Counted from the first letter of the stretch, positions 21,945 to 35,110 are shown. The stretch is 64,000 nt of DNA from Deinandra increscens subsp. villosa (GCA_039602395.1 JBCNJP010000003.1:68421917-68485916), one strand, 5' to 3'. The notes: a model not told the origin generated them from the sequence alone. Translations and numbers: made by a program.

Positions 21945-22901
21945 CAATATCTATAACATTGTCTGAATCTGATTCATGCATTACAGTATCAATTTCAACA
22001 GTGTTGTCAACTTCAATAGTTGCCTGAGCAGGTTCTGATTCTATAATTATTGGGTCCTAGATCTGAATGGTCTGCTGATCAAGATTAGAAGATGATCTTG
22101 AAGCTCCAGTGACATCAAATGATGGTGGTGTTGACTCATTTCCCCACAAAAACTTCAGAGGATCGACCGAATAAATAGTATCCAGGGTCGAAGAAGTAAT
22201 TGGAGCAAATACATCAACAGGAGGATAAACTTCTTCGATTACTTGTTTAGCTTGATTAGCAGATGAGGTACCTGCAACATCAGATTGAAACACATTAAAA
22301 GTAGAAGAAAAAGACTCGAGGTCATACATGCTGTCAGGAGCAGGATCTCTAGTATTCTGAGTATGCTCATTAAAAGTAACGTTGCACGACTCAAGAATGA
22401 CTTGAGTACTTTTGTTGTACACTCGATAGGCCGCTGAGGCCATCAAGTACCCAACAAAATAACCTTAATCTCCCGTGGGGCAAACGTTTTAAGTTCGGTT
22501 TCTCTTTAGAAAACGGTTCGAATGGCATCTTGTTCGACTGTTTGACCAAGAGCGTTCTGTTCGGAACGTAGCAAGATGTGTTCACAGCTTTTTCCCAAAA
22601 GGATAATTTTAGATTAGAGTCAGCAAGGATAGTCCTGGTAGACTCGATGAAAGTTTTATTCTTCTCGTCAACTACACCATTTTGTTGCGACGTGTACGGT
22701 GAACTGAACTATCGAGTAATGCCTTCTTGTTACAAAATGAGTCAAATGACTTATTCTTGAATTCAGACCCATTGACTGATCTGATAATTCTAACCCATTC
22801 TCTGCATCTGTTCTCGATCCGAGTGACAAAGTCCTTCAGTATCTCAGCTGTCTCAGACTTCTCCTTCAAGAATAACACCCACGAGTATCTGGAGTAGTCG
22901 T
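21945..22901 (-). pseudogene. RE5 pol: integrase core and linker remnant
   Basis: On the minus strand from 22901 the integrase core reads SRYSWVLFLKEKSET, then IRSVNGSEFKNKSFD. The usual second catalytic Asp (RSDNG) is Val here. The first catalytic region (DDYSRYSW) spans the RE7 insertion point and appears intact when the 51846 side is considered. Further on is AYRVYNKSTQVILES (22430 region), the conserved post-integrase stretch of Copia, then a low-complexity acidic linker to the RE6 insertion. There are several frameshifts. Confidence 0.8.
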
Positions 22902-23470
22902 TGTTGGTACCGGATTTCAGGATAGGCCGAGCAGCTCGCAAGCACTTCACTTTAAGGATCCTGAAACTTATTTCTAACTAACAATTATATCCTCTTTGTT
23001 TATTTTTGCAGATTATCTCCGATATAATTCACGTGTCCTAAAGACCCGGTCAACTAATAAGAAACGTGGACTAGATGGACCTTAACGGCTAGTGGGAAGA
23101 TGTGGAGTTAGTTGCTAGTTTTTAGGAATATTAGTTGCGATGTAATCTTTATATATTGAGCTCTAGGCTTACACACTACACACGATACTTGCTATCAGAA
23201 TTCTCTGTAACACATAGAACTCGAGCTCACTTTATTTGTACTGGAACACTTTCTGTTTATATAAAAGCTTTAGGCAGCAGGTATTTTAAGCCGGCTCCCG
23301 AGGTTTTTTGCTAGGCTCCTTGAGGATACTCAAGAATTCCTGGATTTTTCCCTCGTAACATCCTCGTGTCGATCTCCAAATTTACATTTTCATCTCTATT
23401 TCCATCAAACACTCTACCTCACTTACAAAGTTTGATCAACTAATTGCTTAGGCAGTTTTTGACCAAAACA
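22902..23470 (+). repeat. 5' LTR of RE7 (569 bp)
   Basis: It runs from TGTTGGTACC to GACCAAAACA, next to target duplication GTCGT on the left and the primer site on the right. TATATA at 23150-23155 is the likely TATA box (51525-51530 in the other LTR). Confidence 0.93.
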
Positions 23471-23473
23471 ATT

Positions 23474-23491
23474 TGGCGCCCACCGTGGGGC
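23474..23491 (+). other. Primer binding site (tRNA-Lys CUU), RE7
   Basis: TGGCGCCCACCGTGGGGC, three bases after the LTR. It is the complement of the 3' end of plant tRNA-Lys(CUU) including CCA, as I recall that tRNA. RE10 has the same site with one difference. Confidence 0.85.
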
Positions 23492-25063
23492 AAACGGTGT
23501 TTGAGTTCAATTAAGAGCCTTGATCTTCTGCCCATAACCGATTCTTGAAAATGTCTAGCCAACCGAAGAGTACTTCGACTTCTATTTCATCCACTAAACC
23601 ACTTGTTAGCACAAGTCTTCCCCCAATGCCGAAGAAAACGGTTAACGCCGATGCTAAGAAAATGGAATATCCCACTTTTACTGGGTCACAAGGTTTGTCT
23701 ACTGACCCTGCTATTTCTAATAACGATTTGTATGTTTTGATCAGGCAAATGAAGACTCACGTGGATGAGCAAGCCAAAACCAACGAGAAAATGATGAAGG
23801 AGATTACAGAATTGAAGAAATCAAAGAGACCAGTGGAGGAAATTAGTCCCTTAATGCCCAAAGCATTCGTCTTTGACTCTCTTGAAATATCGGAGCAGCC
23901 AAAACAGAATCCAAGGTCCTCTGCTACCTCAAAGTCTGGTCTTGTGACGGCTGCTGCTTCAGGTTTTTCAGGCTCTCAACATCTAAACACTTCCGGTGTG
24001 ATAGATGTGGAATATTCCGGATTCTACTCCAAAGAGCCACCAAAATCCTACTTCAGAGACTTCGAAACCCAGCAGCCACCCAGATTCTCAAATCAGCAGC
24101 CGCTGAGACTCTCATCACAGTAGGGCTATTCAAAAAGCTCATGGCTCAGAGCTCGCTCGAAACTCGCTCGGAAATAGCTCGGAAATAGCTCGCTCGAAGG
24201 TGGCTCGATTTGTAACCGAGCCGAGCCGAGCCAGCTCGGTTTAGAAATGAGTCAAGCACGAGCCAAGGGTAGCTCGGCTCGTAGCTCGCTCGATTTTGAC
24301 TCGTTAGCTCGCTCGATGGCTCAATGTTATTTACCTTAATTTTAATTTTATATATAATATTTAAATACATATAAGCCCATTTTTTACATAAGCCCAAACA
24401 AAAATAACCTATACCCTAAATCCCTAGGTATATATATATATCACTTTACACTTACAATTCACAGACTCAAATCCAAATTCATCGGTATTTCTCGATTCTC
24501 ATCGCCACACGCCACTTCTTAGTTCATTGAGACATAGACTCCTCGTCTCCTCTTCTTCTACAAGCGGCTCCGCCTACCACCGCTCCACCTACCACTGCTC
24601 CGCCTACCATAGAAACAACCTACCACCGCTCCGCCTTGCGCCTACTAGCGGCTTCGCTTACCACCGGCGTCGACTACCACCATCAAGGTATATTTCCTTC
24701 AGTTCAGTCTCACTTCTTCATCCATGGATAGTTCAATTGTTGTTTGAAGGTTAACTTATATTTTGGTAGTATAAACATCAAACGAATTTATCGTTTTGAT
24801 AAATGACTTTCGGTGACATACGATTTTGTATCATTCACTTTGTTCATTTAATTCATTAAATGTCTTCTTGAGTTCTTCTAATTTTTAATTTATAGAATGT
24901 ATTCCATTAAGTGAACTGGTCAGAATTTCATTGAATTGTATCCATTCTTCTAATTAAGTAATTTGATAAGAATTTCTTGTATCGTATCCATAAAGTGAAC
25001 TGATAAAAAATTTATTGTATTGTATACATTAAGTGAATTGATAAGAATTTATTGTATTGTAGA

Positions 25064-25435
25064 ATGTCTTCTTTGAAAGAATCAATTGGTGGAATTGAGG
25101 CCAATGATCATGTTCTATTAAGTGATGGAGAGCTAGAGGATGAATTGAAAGATACAGATGCTACACCTGATGAACATCAAGTTGGTAAAAGACGAAAGAA
25201 ACCATCTATAGTTTGGGATCATTTTGTTGGGGTCAAAGTACGACTAGGGAGAAGATTTCAAAACAAGAGTGCATTCATTGTAAGACAAAGTATGTATATA
25301 GTCCTGGAGGCCCTACATCTGCTCTTAAGAGGCATCTGAAAGTATGCACACGCATGCCAAGGTTAAAAGGTAAACAAAGAGGTATTGATTTTCATTCACG
25401 TGGTGTTGATAATGTATCTGATTTTACCACAAATG
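25064..25435 (+). pseudogene. hAT transposase N-terminus with BED zinc finger, frameshifted
   Basis: ATG at 25064 opens MSSLKESIGGIEANDH and reaches the BED start KKPSIVWDHFVGV. About 25230-25250 the frame shifts. The rest of the finger, CIHCKTKYVYSPGG followed by ALKRHLKVC, is in another frame (to about 25345), giving the Cys-x2-Cys and His-x4-Cys ligands. The BED finger binds the transposon ends in hAT transposases. The catalytic RNase-H-like domain and the hATC dimerisation domain are missing. Confidence 0.75.
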
Positions 25436-25529
25436 GGGTTAGTTTTACTGCAATTTTTATTGTTACTGCATTTTTAAAATTTTGCAAATAAAGATGAAGA
25501 AGAAAATTTGGAAATAAAGATCCCGATGA

Positions 25530-25765
25530 ATGATGTTACTGCAGGTTAGTTTTACTGCAATTTTTATTGTTACTGCATTTTTTTACTGTAGTTTTTTACT
25601 GCAGTTAAGGTTATGTTACTATAGTTTTTTTACTGCAGTTTTTATACTGCAGATTAAGGTTGGCTTTTACTGCAGTTTTTTTATAGCAGATTAATGTTAT
25701 GTTACTGCAGTTTTCTACTACAGTTTTTTACAACAGTTTTTTTACTGCAGTTTTTTTTCCAGCAG
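25530..25765. repeat. TTTACTGCAG-rich minisatellite in the hAT element
   Basis: About a dozen TTTTACTGCAG words and variants (ATAGCAG, ACTACAG), separated by T runs. They replace the place where transposase coding would continue. The origin is probably replication slippage within the deleted element. Confidence 0.8.
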
Positions 25766-28028
25766 GTTAATATAAAGTGCCTCAATACAAAATACCGTCT
25801 TCAATATAAAATACCATCTTTGTCAATAAAATATATACACTTGTATTACAAACCTTTCTTTCTTCAATCTGACTTGGAAATAAAGATCTCACAAATAAAG
25901 GTTTTTAGCTTCTTGTTTAGTTAAGTTTTATTGAATTTTTGAACTCCTGATTGATAACTGTTGGCTTAACTATTATTTGTTTAACAGGTTTTTAGCCCCA
26001 AAATTATATGGAATGGAAGTATGGATTTGCCCGATGAGATGATGAGGATATGAATCATAGTTCAATGGATATTGATATTTTGCATTTGTTGGAATTTATC
26101 AACATTTATCTTGTAATTGTTACCTTGTCCGACTTCATGTGTCTAAGATTTCATTTTACTTTAATGTTTTGTCTAAGATTTCATTTTTAAACGAGCCAAA
26201 ACTGAGCGAGCCGAGCTGGCTCGGTTTGAAAATGAGTCGAGCCCGAGCTCAAAATTTCAGCTCGGTTTAAAATTCGAGCCGAGCCGAGCCAGCTCGGTTT
26301 AGAATTTGAGCCGAGCCCGAGCCAGCCTTGGCTCGGCTCGGCTCGGCTCATGAATAGCCCTTCATCACAGCTACCCCCCAGATCTCAGTCTCAACAGTTC
26401 GCAACGCATAACTCTCAAGATCCTTGGGGTCAACAGCCAGAAGCACGCATTACTCAAGCAGGCCAAGGATCTTCGACTCAAACGTTTCCAGATTTTTCAA
26501 GCCGCTACCGAGCCGCTCGGGATCCCCAAGGATCCTTATTTTCTAATCCCTCTATCTTTGCAGGTGTATTTCTAAATCCATCTCAGGAGATGCACGAAGG
26601 AGACTTCATCCCTATGCAAGTGGAGACCACAACTGAGCCGACTATCCATAGAAACACTGGATATGGACCCCGGATCCATCCTCAAAACCTCCATACTAGT
26701 AACAACTTTGACAGTTCATATGCTAACCCTAACCATGAAGCTATGCAGCATGCAGGTATCGACCCGACTATAACCAGGGAACTCCAAAAACTGAAAGACA
26801 TGATCTCAAGTGTCCCTGGTGTTATTCGTCCAATTCCTGAAGTGCCTGCAGGCAGCCACAGAGTTTCCAGATTTGCATGGCGCATTTGTGACGTGGAAAT
26901 CCCAAAAAGATTCCAGACTCCCAACATGAAACTCTACGATGGAACCACAGATCCTGAGGAGCACGTGGCACAGTACATGGAGCGGATGGAAATCAACCCT
27001 ATTCCAGTCAACATCAAGGAAGCTTGCCTTTGCAAAGGATTCGGCTCAACCCTAACAGGACCAGCCTTAAAATGGCTGCTTAGTATTCCCCCTAATACTA
27101 TCACTTCATTTCCAGATTTAGTTAACATGTTTAATAATCAGTTTTCTTGCAGTAGAAGCTTTGAGAAGCTCACAGGTAACTTATACAGAATAGTCCAGAA
27201 GCCTGACGATACCCTGAGGGATTATGTGGCCAGATTTGGTCGAGAAGCTCTAGATATCCCCAACTTAGATATGGCAGCTTCCGTAGAGGCTTTAAAGATG
27301 GGACTTAGAAGAGACTCTCGCTTTTATGATGACCTTGTTATGACCCCATGCAGGAAACTAGACGAAGTCAGAATAAGAGCATTGAGATTCATCAGACTAG
27401 AAGATGACAAGAAAATTCAAAAAAGAAATGAAGTGCCAAGATCTGAATCCTCAAGCAAAAGAACGGGATCTCCTGGAAAACAACATCGGTCTAAACCATA
27501 TTATCGAAATGATAACCAAAGAATCAATGCTATTGAAGATGAAGAAGATGAAGAAGATTTCCCAAAGGTATCTGATTATTATTTTTCGGTTGACGTAAGT
27601 GGCTTGTTATGTGCCTTGCAAGATCTAGGTGATAAAGCCAGGTGGCCAAGGAAGTCTGAGAAGCAAGGATCCTGGAAAGATAAGTCTAAATGGTGTGCCT
27701 ACCATGAAGACTTTGGGCACTTAACGGATGACTACATAGCTCTTCGCAAAGAAATCGGTTACCTGCTCAACAAGGGGCACCTCAAAGAGCTATTTGGCAG
27801 AAAGAAAAGCAAGACTCAAGATGCTTCTGAGCTGCCCAAAAGAGCACCATCACCACCAGCAGATGCCAAAGTGATAAACTTCATATCGGGAGGATCTGAC
27901 ATATGTGGAGCCTCTTTCTCATTAGTAAAGAGACTTGCTAGAGAGGACAAGATGGATCAAGGCAGTCGGCCAAAGAAGAACGCGATATTGACTGAAGACA
28001 AAGTCATCTCTTTCGATGAAACTGATAA

Positions 28029-31000
28029 GCTGGACATCAGGATCCTCATCACAACAGCCTGGTAATAACATTATGTATTGCTAACCATTATGTTCGCAAG
28101 ATCCTGATAGACAATGGCAGTTCGGTTAACATCATCCAATTAGACGTGCTTAAAAAGATGAGCATTCCAGAAGAAGAAATCATTCCAAGATCCTTGGTGT
28201 TATTAGGATTCAGCGGAGAAACCAAGCATATGGTTGGAGATATCAGACTTCCTGTTTACATTGAAGGAGTCAATTCTATGCAGAAATTTTGCGTAATTGA
28301 CTCCCTTCCTTGTTGCAATGTGATCTTGGAAAGGCCATGGATCCATGATATGAAAGCGGTTCCATCTACCTATCATCAATGTGTGAAGCTTCCCACACCC
28401 TAGGGAGTTGTAAGAATACTGAGTGACCAACAAGAGGCCAAAGACTGCTACACTTCGGCTATGAAGAACTCCATTAAACCCAAGCCGGTATAGCAATTAA
28501 AGATACCAGCACGAAGAATTCAGATGACAAAGGAAACGGAAATCAAAGAAGTTTAACTAAATCCTGAAATCAAAGTGCTGATAGGAACCAATATCCCTGA
28601 AGATATTGAGGAGCAGCTCGTGAGCCTCTTGAAATCCAGAATCACAACGTTTGCATGGAAACCTGGAGACATGACAGGTATATCTAAAGATATTATTACT
28701 CATAAACTTGGTATAGATGAATCTTTCAGGCCCATACATCAAAAAAGAAAGAAGTTCGCTCTTGAGAGAAACATCATAATCCAAGAAGAAGTTGACAGGC
28801 TGCTCAAGTCAAAAATGATTAGAGAAGTTAAATATCCTCTATGGCTAGCTAATGTGGTGGTATTACATAAGAAAAATGGTAAGTGGAGAGTATGTGTGGA
28901 TTGCACATACCTAAACAAGGCCTGCCCAAAAGATCCATTTCCTCTACCACACATCGATTCTATGGTGGACGCAACTGCTGGACATGAGATGCTAACTTTC
29001 ATGGACGCATCTTCGGGCTTTCAACAAATTCAAATGGAACCATCAGATCAGGAAGATACGGCCTTCATGACGCCCACATGTATTTATTGTTATATTGCAA
29101 TGCCTTTTGGTTTACGAAATGCAGGTGCCACATACCAAAGGCTAGTCAACATGATGTTTAAAGACAAACTGGGGGACACCATGGAGATGTACATAGATGA
29201 TATGGTAGTAAAGTCGAAGAAAGCAAAGGACCATCCTAGAGATCTTGAAGCTGCTTTCGATATCTTGGATCAGTTCAACATGAAATTGAATCCTTCCAAG
29301 TGCCATTTTGGAGTAAGAGCCGGCAAGTTCTTGGGCTTCATGGTTACTGAAAGAGGGATAGAGGCCAGCCCCGAACAGATCCAAGCAATCATAAACTTGA
29401 AGTCTCCAAGAAATGTTAAGGAAGTTCAAAGATTAACCGGAAGAGTAGTAGTACTTAACAGATTCATATCAAGATCATCCGAGAAGAGCAAAGAGTTCTA
29501 TGACATATTGAAGAAGAACAAAAAGTTCGAATGGGATGAGAAGCTTGAAGCAGCTTTGAGCTCCCTGAAAGAATATTTATCATCTGCTCCACTTCTAATG
29601 CAACGAGTTAAAGGCGAACCACTATCTCTCTACCTAGCAGTTTCAGGCAGCTCGGTAAGTGTCGTGCTTGTGAAAGATCATGAAGGACAACAGCATCTGG
29701 TATACTACGTAAGCAAAACATTATTAGATGCTGAAACCAGGTATTCTTATTTAGAAAAATTGATTTTAGCTCTCGTCATGGCTTCTCAAAAGTTAAGGCA
29801 TAACTTCGAAACTCATGTTATTTATGTAAAAACTAACTATCCTATTAAGTGTGTCTTAAGAAAACCAGAAATGTCGGGAAGAATGGCGAAATGGGCAGTT
29901 AAATTAAGTGCCTATGACATCATATATGAGCCAAGAACAACGATCAAGTCACAAGCCCTTGCAGACTTTGTGGCTGATTTTAGCAGCGACATACTGCCGG
30001 AAGTTGAACTAGAGGTCAAGCAGATCGAAGAAGCTTCAGGCAGCTGGATATTGTACACAGATGGAGCATCTAACTTTAGAGGAACAGGATTGGGTGTGCT
30101 ACTGAAATTGCCACAGGGGGACATTATTCCTCTATCTAGTCATTGTGAATTTAAGGCTACTAATAATGAAGCCGAATATGAGACTTTAATTGCAGGATTA
30201 CAACTCACTAAAGATATGGGTATCCAACACATTCAAGTTTTTATAGATTCCTTGTTATTAACTAACCAGTTCAATGGATCCTATGCAGCGAAAGGAGAAA
30301 GGCTAACCAAATATCTAGACCTTGTAAAACAATTAGCATTATCTTTTGAAAATTGCAGCATATCATAGGTACCTAGAGAGGAGAACGCAGAAGCTGATGC
30401 TTTGGCAAACTTAGCATCGTCTCTGAGGATCCCAGAAGGTGTCAAGATTCCCATAACTCACATCCTGACCCCAGCAATTGAAGAACAGGAGGTTAATGAC
30501 ATCACAGCAGATAAAGATCAAGAAATGGTGGATTCACAGGATCCTCAAGGATCCTGGACATATCCTATCAAGAAGATCATCCTAGAAGGAGAAATTCCCA
30601 AAAACGAGAACCCCAGAATTTTCCAAACAAAGGTAATCCCGTATTCAATAATAAATAGCATCTTACACAACAAATCTCTTGCAGGTCCGTACTTGAGATG
30701 CTTGGAGCAACCCGAAGCACTAGCAGTACTTCAGGATATTCATGAAGGAGATTGTGGCAATCACACTGGGGGCAGGTCATTATTTTCCAAAGTATTAAGG
30801 ACAGGATACTACTGGCCTACTATGAAGAAGGATGCGATGGCTTTTGTTCAGAAGTGTGATGCATGTTAGTGGCACGGCAATATCCTCCATCAGCCCGCTG
30901 AGCCGCTCCATTCAATATCATCTCCATGGTCGTTCATGAAATGGGGGATGGACATAGTTGGTAAGCTGCCTGTAGCACCTGGAGGAAAGGTCTTCATGTT

Positions 31001-31787
31001 GGCTATGACGGACTATTTCTCTAAGTGGATTGAAGCTGAAGCATTTGTTCAAGTTAGAGAAAAGGAGGTGATCTCCTTCATTAAAAGGAATATCCTAAAA
31101 AGATTTGGAATCCCATCAGAAATAGTATGCGACAATGGGTCTCAGTTTATCGGCAGGAGAACAACTGGTTTTTGTGAAGCATGGGGCATCAAGATGGTAA
31201 CTTCAACTCTTGTACATCCACAAGCTAATGGTCAAGCAGAATCAAGTAATAAGATCATCATCAATAATCTTAAGAAGAAGCTAGGAGCCAAAAAGGGGAA
31301 ATGGGCTGAAGAGCTACCTTTCGTATTATGGGCTGACAGAACAACTTCCAAGAATGCTACTGGTCGAACACCATTCTCCTTGGTGTTTGGTTCAGAAGCT
31401 GTGATTCCCACTGAAATGGTAATGCCGACTGCTAGAACAAGCTGCCGGGATTTTGAAGCCAATAAGCAGGAGCTATTTGAAGATCATGAAACAATCAGTG
31501 AAATCAGAGACCTCGCAAAATTTAGAATGGCAGCATACCAACAAAGGATGGCCAAGTCTTATAATAGGAATCTCAGAATCAGAAGGTTTCAAGTAGGAGA
31601 CTTGGTACTAAGAAAAGCTTTTCAGAATACTACCAATCCCGCTGATGGGAAACTTGCACCTAAGTGGGAGGGTCCTTACTTGATTGATTCAGAAGCTGGA
31701 AAGGGGGCATATAGATTGGCTACTATGGAAGGTGAGCTGCTCCCAAGAGCCTGGAACGCAATTCATCTAAAATCATATTTTATGTAA
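28029..31787 (+). pseudogene. RE7 pol polyprotein: protease, RT, RNase H, integrase with five stops
   Basis: A single reading frame runs from about 28029 to TAA after HLKSYFM (31787). It has no frameshift and exactly five stops, at 28401, 28491, 28554, 30366 and 30867. Protease: ILIDNGSSVNII near 28105. RT: KWRVCVDCTYLNKACPKDP, with the catalytic box YIDD at 29190-29201. RNase H: YTDGAS, NNEAEYE and a DALANLAS tail near 30400. Integrase: zinc-binding HEGDCGNHTGG...CDAC, then catalytic D (30951), D (31131) and E (31239) with spacing D-59-D-35-E. Several stops look like CAG or TGG codons changed to TAG. The protein cannot be made in full. Confidence 0.92.
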
Positions 31788-33080
31788 GTGCCCTCTGGAT
31801 CCTCTACGCATCTCCAAGAATCCTTGTTTAAGCTTCGAAAACCTCAGGTATGACTTTGGTTCTTATTTCGATTTCATATTATTATTTTTGTGGAATGATT
31901 ACTGACTTAGGCATCGGAGGGGTGTTAGCCAAGCTAACACCCACCCCTCACCAAGCCTTGAGTGTTTTGCAGAAGTTCCAAGCATCCTGTCATAAGCTAG
32001 AGGCTGATCACCTCTTCTAAGTCTAAAGCATTCTGAATGCAATCAAAGGTTTAGGAGGTTTTCACCTTCTCATTCACTAATGGGAATCGCCTGGAGCGCA
32101 AGACCCTCACCAGGAGCGCACGGTGGTCGCCTATGGTTCAAGGTGGTGCGACCAGTACATCCACGGGTGGCTGATAATTTCATCACTGTTGGCCATAGAG
32201 TGCATCTCAAAAATTGGTGGCAGACGTGTCATCCCAAAAAGATCCTAAGGTTTTTGGCATTTTCATGTCAACTAAGGTTTAGGCACTTTTGTGTCTCTCA
32301 AGTTTATGGGCTTGACCCCAGTTGGCTTAGTCCCAAGTATTTTTTTAGCTTGACCTCAGTTTAATAGAGGTTTTTAATGTTTCCACATTAACTAAGGTTT
32401 AGGCACTTTCGTGTCTCTCAAGTTTTAAGGGCTTGACCCCAGTTGGCTTAGACCCAAGACTTATCTGGCATTTTATACCTCAAAGGACTAAGATGGACTT
32501 GACCCCTGTTTAATTCGTTCCTAATTACACGAGATTTATTCTCAGCTTTATCAGGATTTCACCAAGTCTATCTTAAGGATTCTTAAAGGATCCTCAAGGA
32601 TCTTGACTATCTCAACGGTTGGAATATTCTAAAACAAGTGACATTGGTAATGCATATATTATATGTTTTTATTACTAAATGAGTATTAGCTAGCATCATA
32701 GTTTGATAATTTTGGCAAATTAATTAAACTTTTAAGTTTTTAAACTAAGTTATGCTATTGAGCATCCTACAGGATCCTCATTTAAATACTTTTCAGAATT
32801 TACTACAGGACCAAAATACGCATAACACACCATGATGATCAAAATACTGCTAGATTATATATATGCAGGTAATTAAAGAAGTTGACCCAGGCTTCGTCTT
32901 AGAACCCAAGATCCCTCCACCTAAGGCCAACCATATTGTCTAAGGAGCTTGGACTTCGCCTTGAAACACAATGTCCCTCCATCCAAGCTCCCAAAAGTTA
33001 AAGTATCATTGTTTCACCACGACCATTGTCTTAAAAACATCAACCACCAAACAGAACAACCAAAAAATGTGGGCTCCGAC
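31788..33080 (+). other. RE7 spacer between pol and antisense ORF, with a direct repeat
   Basis: No coding signal is seen. A 67-68 bp direct repeat begins ACTAAGGTTTAGGCAC at 32271-32337 and 32391-32458, offset 120. AGGATCCT words are frequent (for example 32583-32612). The 3' end (32870-33080) resembles the spacer of RE4. Confidence 0.7.
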
Positions 33081-34759
33081 CTAGTCAAGATTTCCTTCAT
33101 CGCCCACTTCCTTCTCACCAGCTGCCACCTCCTTGTCCTTGCCCTTGTCCTTATCGCCACCAGCTTCCCTATCCGCCACCATGACCGGCTCAGTCTCCTT
33201 AGCCACCTTCTCAGCAACTGCATCCCTCTCAGCCATCAGCCTTTTAAGGCTCTCCTCCCAATCTTTGACTGGCTAGCTCTCTAGGGTGAAACATTTAGCA
33301 TGCACACTTTTGGCCATCTCGATCATGCACTCAAGCACGCTGATGGCAGCTGAGGACTTGGCATTTTGATCGGCCAGGATCAGGGCTTCGGCAGCAGCTG
33401 CCTCTTGTTCCTTGAGTGCTTCTCAGTAGCGATTCTTGCTGAGTCTTCTCATGGTAGCGATTCTTGCTGGCAGTTATCTTACCCATATGCTCGATGCGGA
33501 GCAAGGCTTCATCAAGTTTAAGCTCAGAGGACTCAAGCTTCTGCTTCGCTGCTTCCAGTTTGCCTTCGAGTTCGATGACTTCATGGCTCAGCTTGTCAAT
33601 ACCCCACATCAAATCAATGTGGATCAGAACCAATCGGGGGATTATTTTATCTTTTCTAACATACTTCTCTGTTATTTTTATGCACTTACAGTGTTCACCA
33701 CAGCTTGCAGTGAAAGCAGCTTGTTAGCCGCTGCAACATGAGGAAGGCCATCGAAACTGTCCACATTGATGGTGGTGTCCGAGGCCTTGCGCTTCTTGGC
33801 AGAAGAAGTCTTGGATCGAGTATTGGGAGGCCGGAATTTGGGAGCTGAAACGTCTTGAGGGGCTTTGCTACTGGTTTCCTCAGTCTTTTCCTTCTTGGAA
33901 ATGAGGAGCTTGAGGTCCTGGAAAGAGAAGTTGGAGGCTGAACCTGGAGCTTCATCAGAGATAATAAGATATCAGTTTCCAGAGACAACAAGATATAGCC
34001 AGAAACAAAATAGAAACAAGTTCCTATAAGTACCTGCAGACATGGTCCTGGATGGGCTTAGGGATTGCTGAGAAGTGGTCCGAGCTCTTGCCACGCCTTC
34101 AGGAAGGTAGCTTCGTTCAGAGGCTGGGATGCTGTAAAGATCTTTGAGCTTCTTGGTGGAATCCTAGGAAGGTTTGATCAATGCTTCAAACTTGGGAGCT
34201 GCAGATACATGAAATACAAAAATTAGTGAAACAAGTAAAAGAAATTAGAGAGTTGAAATAGTTCAGAAAACTCTTCCTACCCCTGACAACCCATTGGGTA
34301 GGAAGGTTCTTGCAACCGGATAGACTTTCCCTTTTAACAAAGAAGAACTGGCGTCTCCAATCATGATCATTGTGAGAAGCCCTGGGAATCATCTGGGCTT
34401 CTCCAGTTCTGGTTTTCAAAACAAACCGATTGTTGCCATGGGTGCCAAGCCGATACACCTTGCAGATTTCAGCGACCCCGATGGTCAAATCACGGGTTTG
34501 GTTCAAGTGGTGAAGAGATAAAAGAATTCGCCAAATAATTGGCATGACTTGAGAATAAGCTAAGCGAGTGACTGAAAAGAATTCACTAAAGGAGGAAAGG
34601 GGAATGTCATGCCGATGAGGAAAGGGTAGTAAAGGAAACAAACCCAGTCGGAAGAGATATGATCGGCTTTCAGACGAGCATCGTAAGGATGGAATTCAGT
34701 TCCATCAGGGAAGCACGAGGATCGCTGCAACATCTCGATACAACGATCTTCGAAGTTGC

Positions 34760-35110
34760 TGAAAATACGTGAGCATCGGATCGTCTACTCGATCTAGCTA
34801 TCCGGACATCGAAACGTAATTAACCGATTGTTTTATTGATCAAAACGAACAATTACAACCAGTGTAAACACAAAGAATTGACACAGAGATTACACACTCA
34901 GAAACACACACTTAAGATTTGCTCACATGCTCAGAACCCCTAAACACAAAGCTCAAACAACTATATATACCCGATCGGCCGAACTCCCTCCGAATCCCAG
35001 GTTCGGCCGGTTCCGAACTTCAGGTTCGGACCAGGTTCGGCCAACCCTATATTGGCTTGAACTTGGTCTTCGTTCGATACTTCACACGACGCACATTTCA
35101 GGTATCAACA
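34760..35110 (-). repeat. 3' LTR of RE8 (351 bp)
   Basis: It runs from TGAAAATACG to GGTATCAACA, and starts TGTTGATACC in the sense direction. CTATATATAC at about 34961 is the TATA candidate in reverse sense. Directly beside it is a cluster of GGTTCGG/CCGAAC words (34979-35042), the same word that fills the leader. Confidence 0.95.

Larger units (their letters stand above)
24121..26362 (+). mobile_element. hAT-superfamily DNA transposon in RE7 gag
   Basis: The termini TAGGGCTATTCA and TGAATAGCCCTT are inverted repeats at 11 of 12 positions. They are flanked by an 8-bp target duplication CATCACAG (24113-24120, 26363-26370), diagnostic for hAT. Both subterminal regions (24145-24330 and 26190-26350) are packed with GAGCCGAGC/GCTCGGCTC words, probable transposase binding sites. 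Inside is only a frameshifted BED-finger fragment and a TTTACTGCAG minisatellite, so it is non-autonomous. Strand follows the transposase fragment. Confidence 0.92.
23551..28065 (+). pseudogene. RE7 gag, interrupted by a hAT element
   Basis: ATG at 23551 (MSSQPKSTSTS) opens 190 codons of Ser/Pro/Gln-rich N-terminal region to 24120. The hAT element with its target duplication occupies 24121-26370. The frame continues in phase from 26371 to TAA at 28063-28065, about 754 residues in all. The Gag core (retrotrans_gag type) lies at about 26860-27400, with PKRFQTPNMKLYDGTTDPEEH and then a FSCSRSFEKLTGNLYRI stretch. A basic region follows, and a degenerate zinc-binding area (WCAYHEDFGHLTDD) near 27690. 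Pol lies in the -1 frame and overlaps the end by 37 bases. If the hAT were absent the frame would be open. Confidence 0.85.

Noticed and set aside
22897..22950. Loss of the first integrase Asp in RE5 (apparent NND).
   Set aside because: That reading runs through the RE7 LTR. Taking the 51846 side with one copy of GTCGT shows the DD motif is intact.
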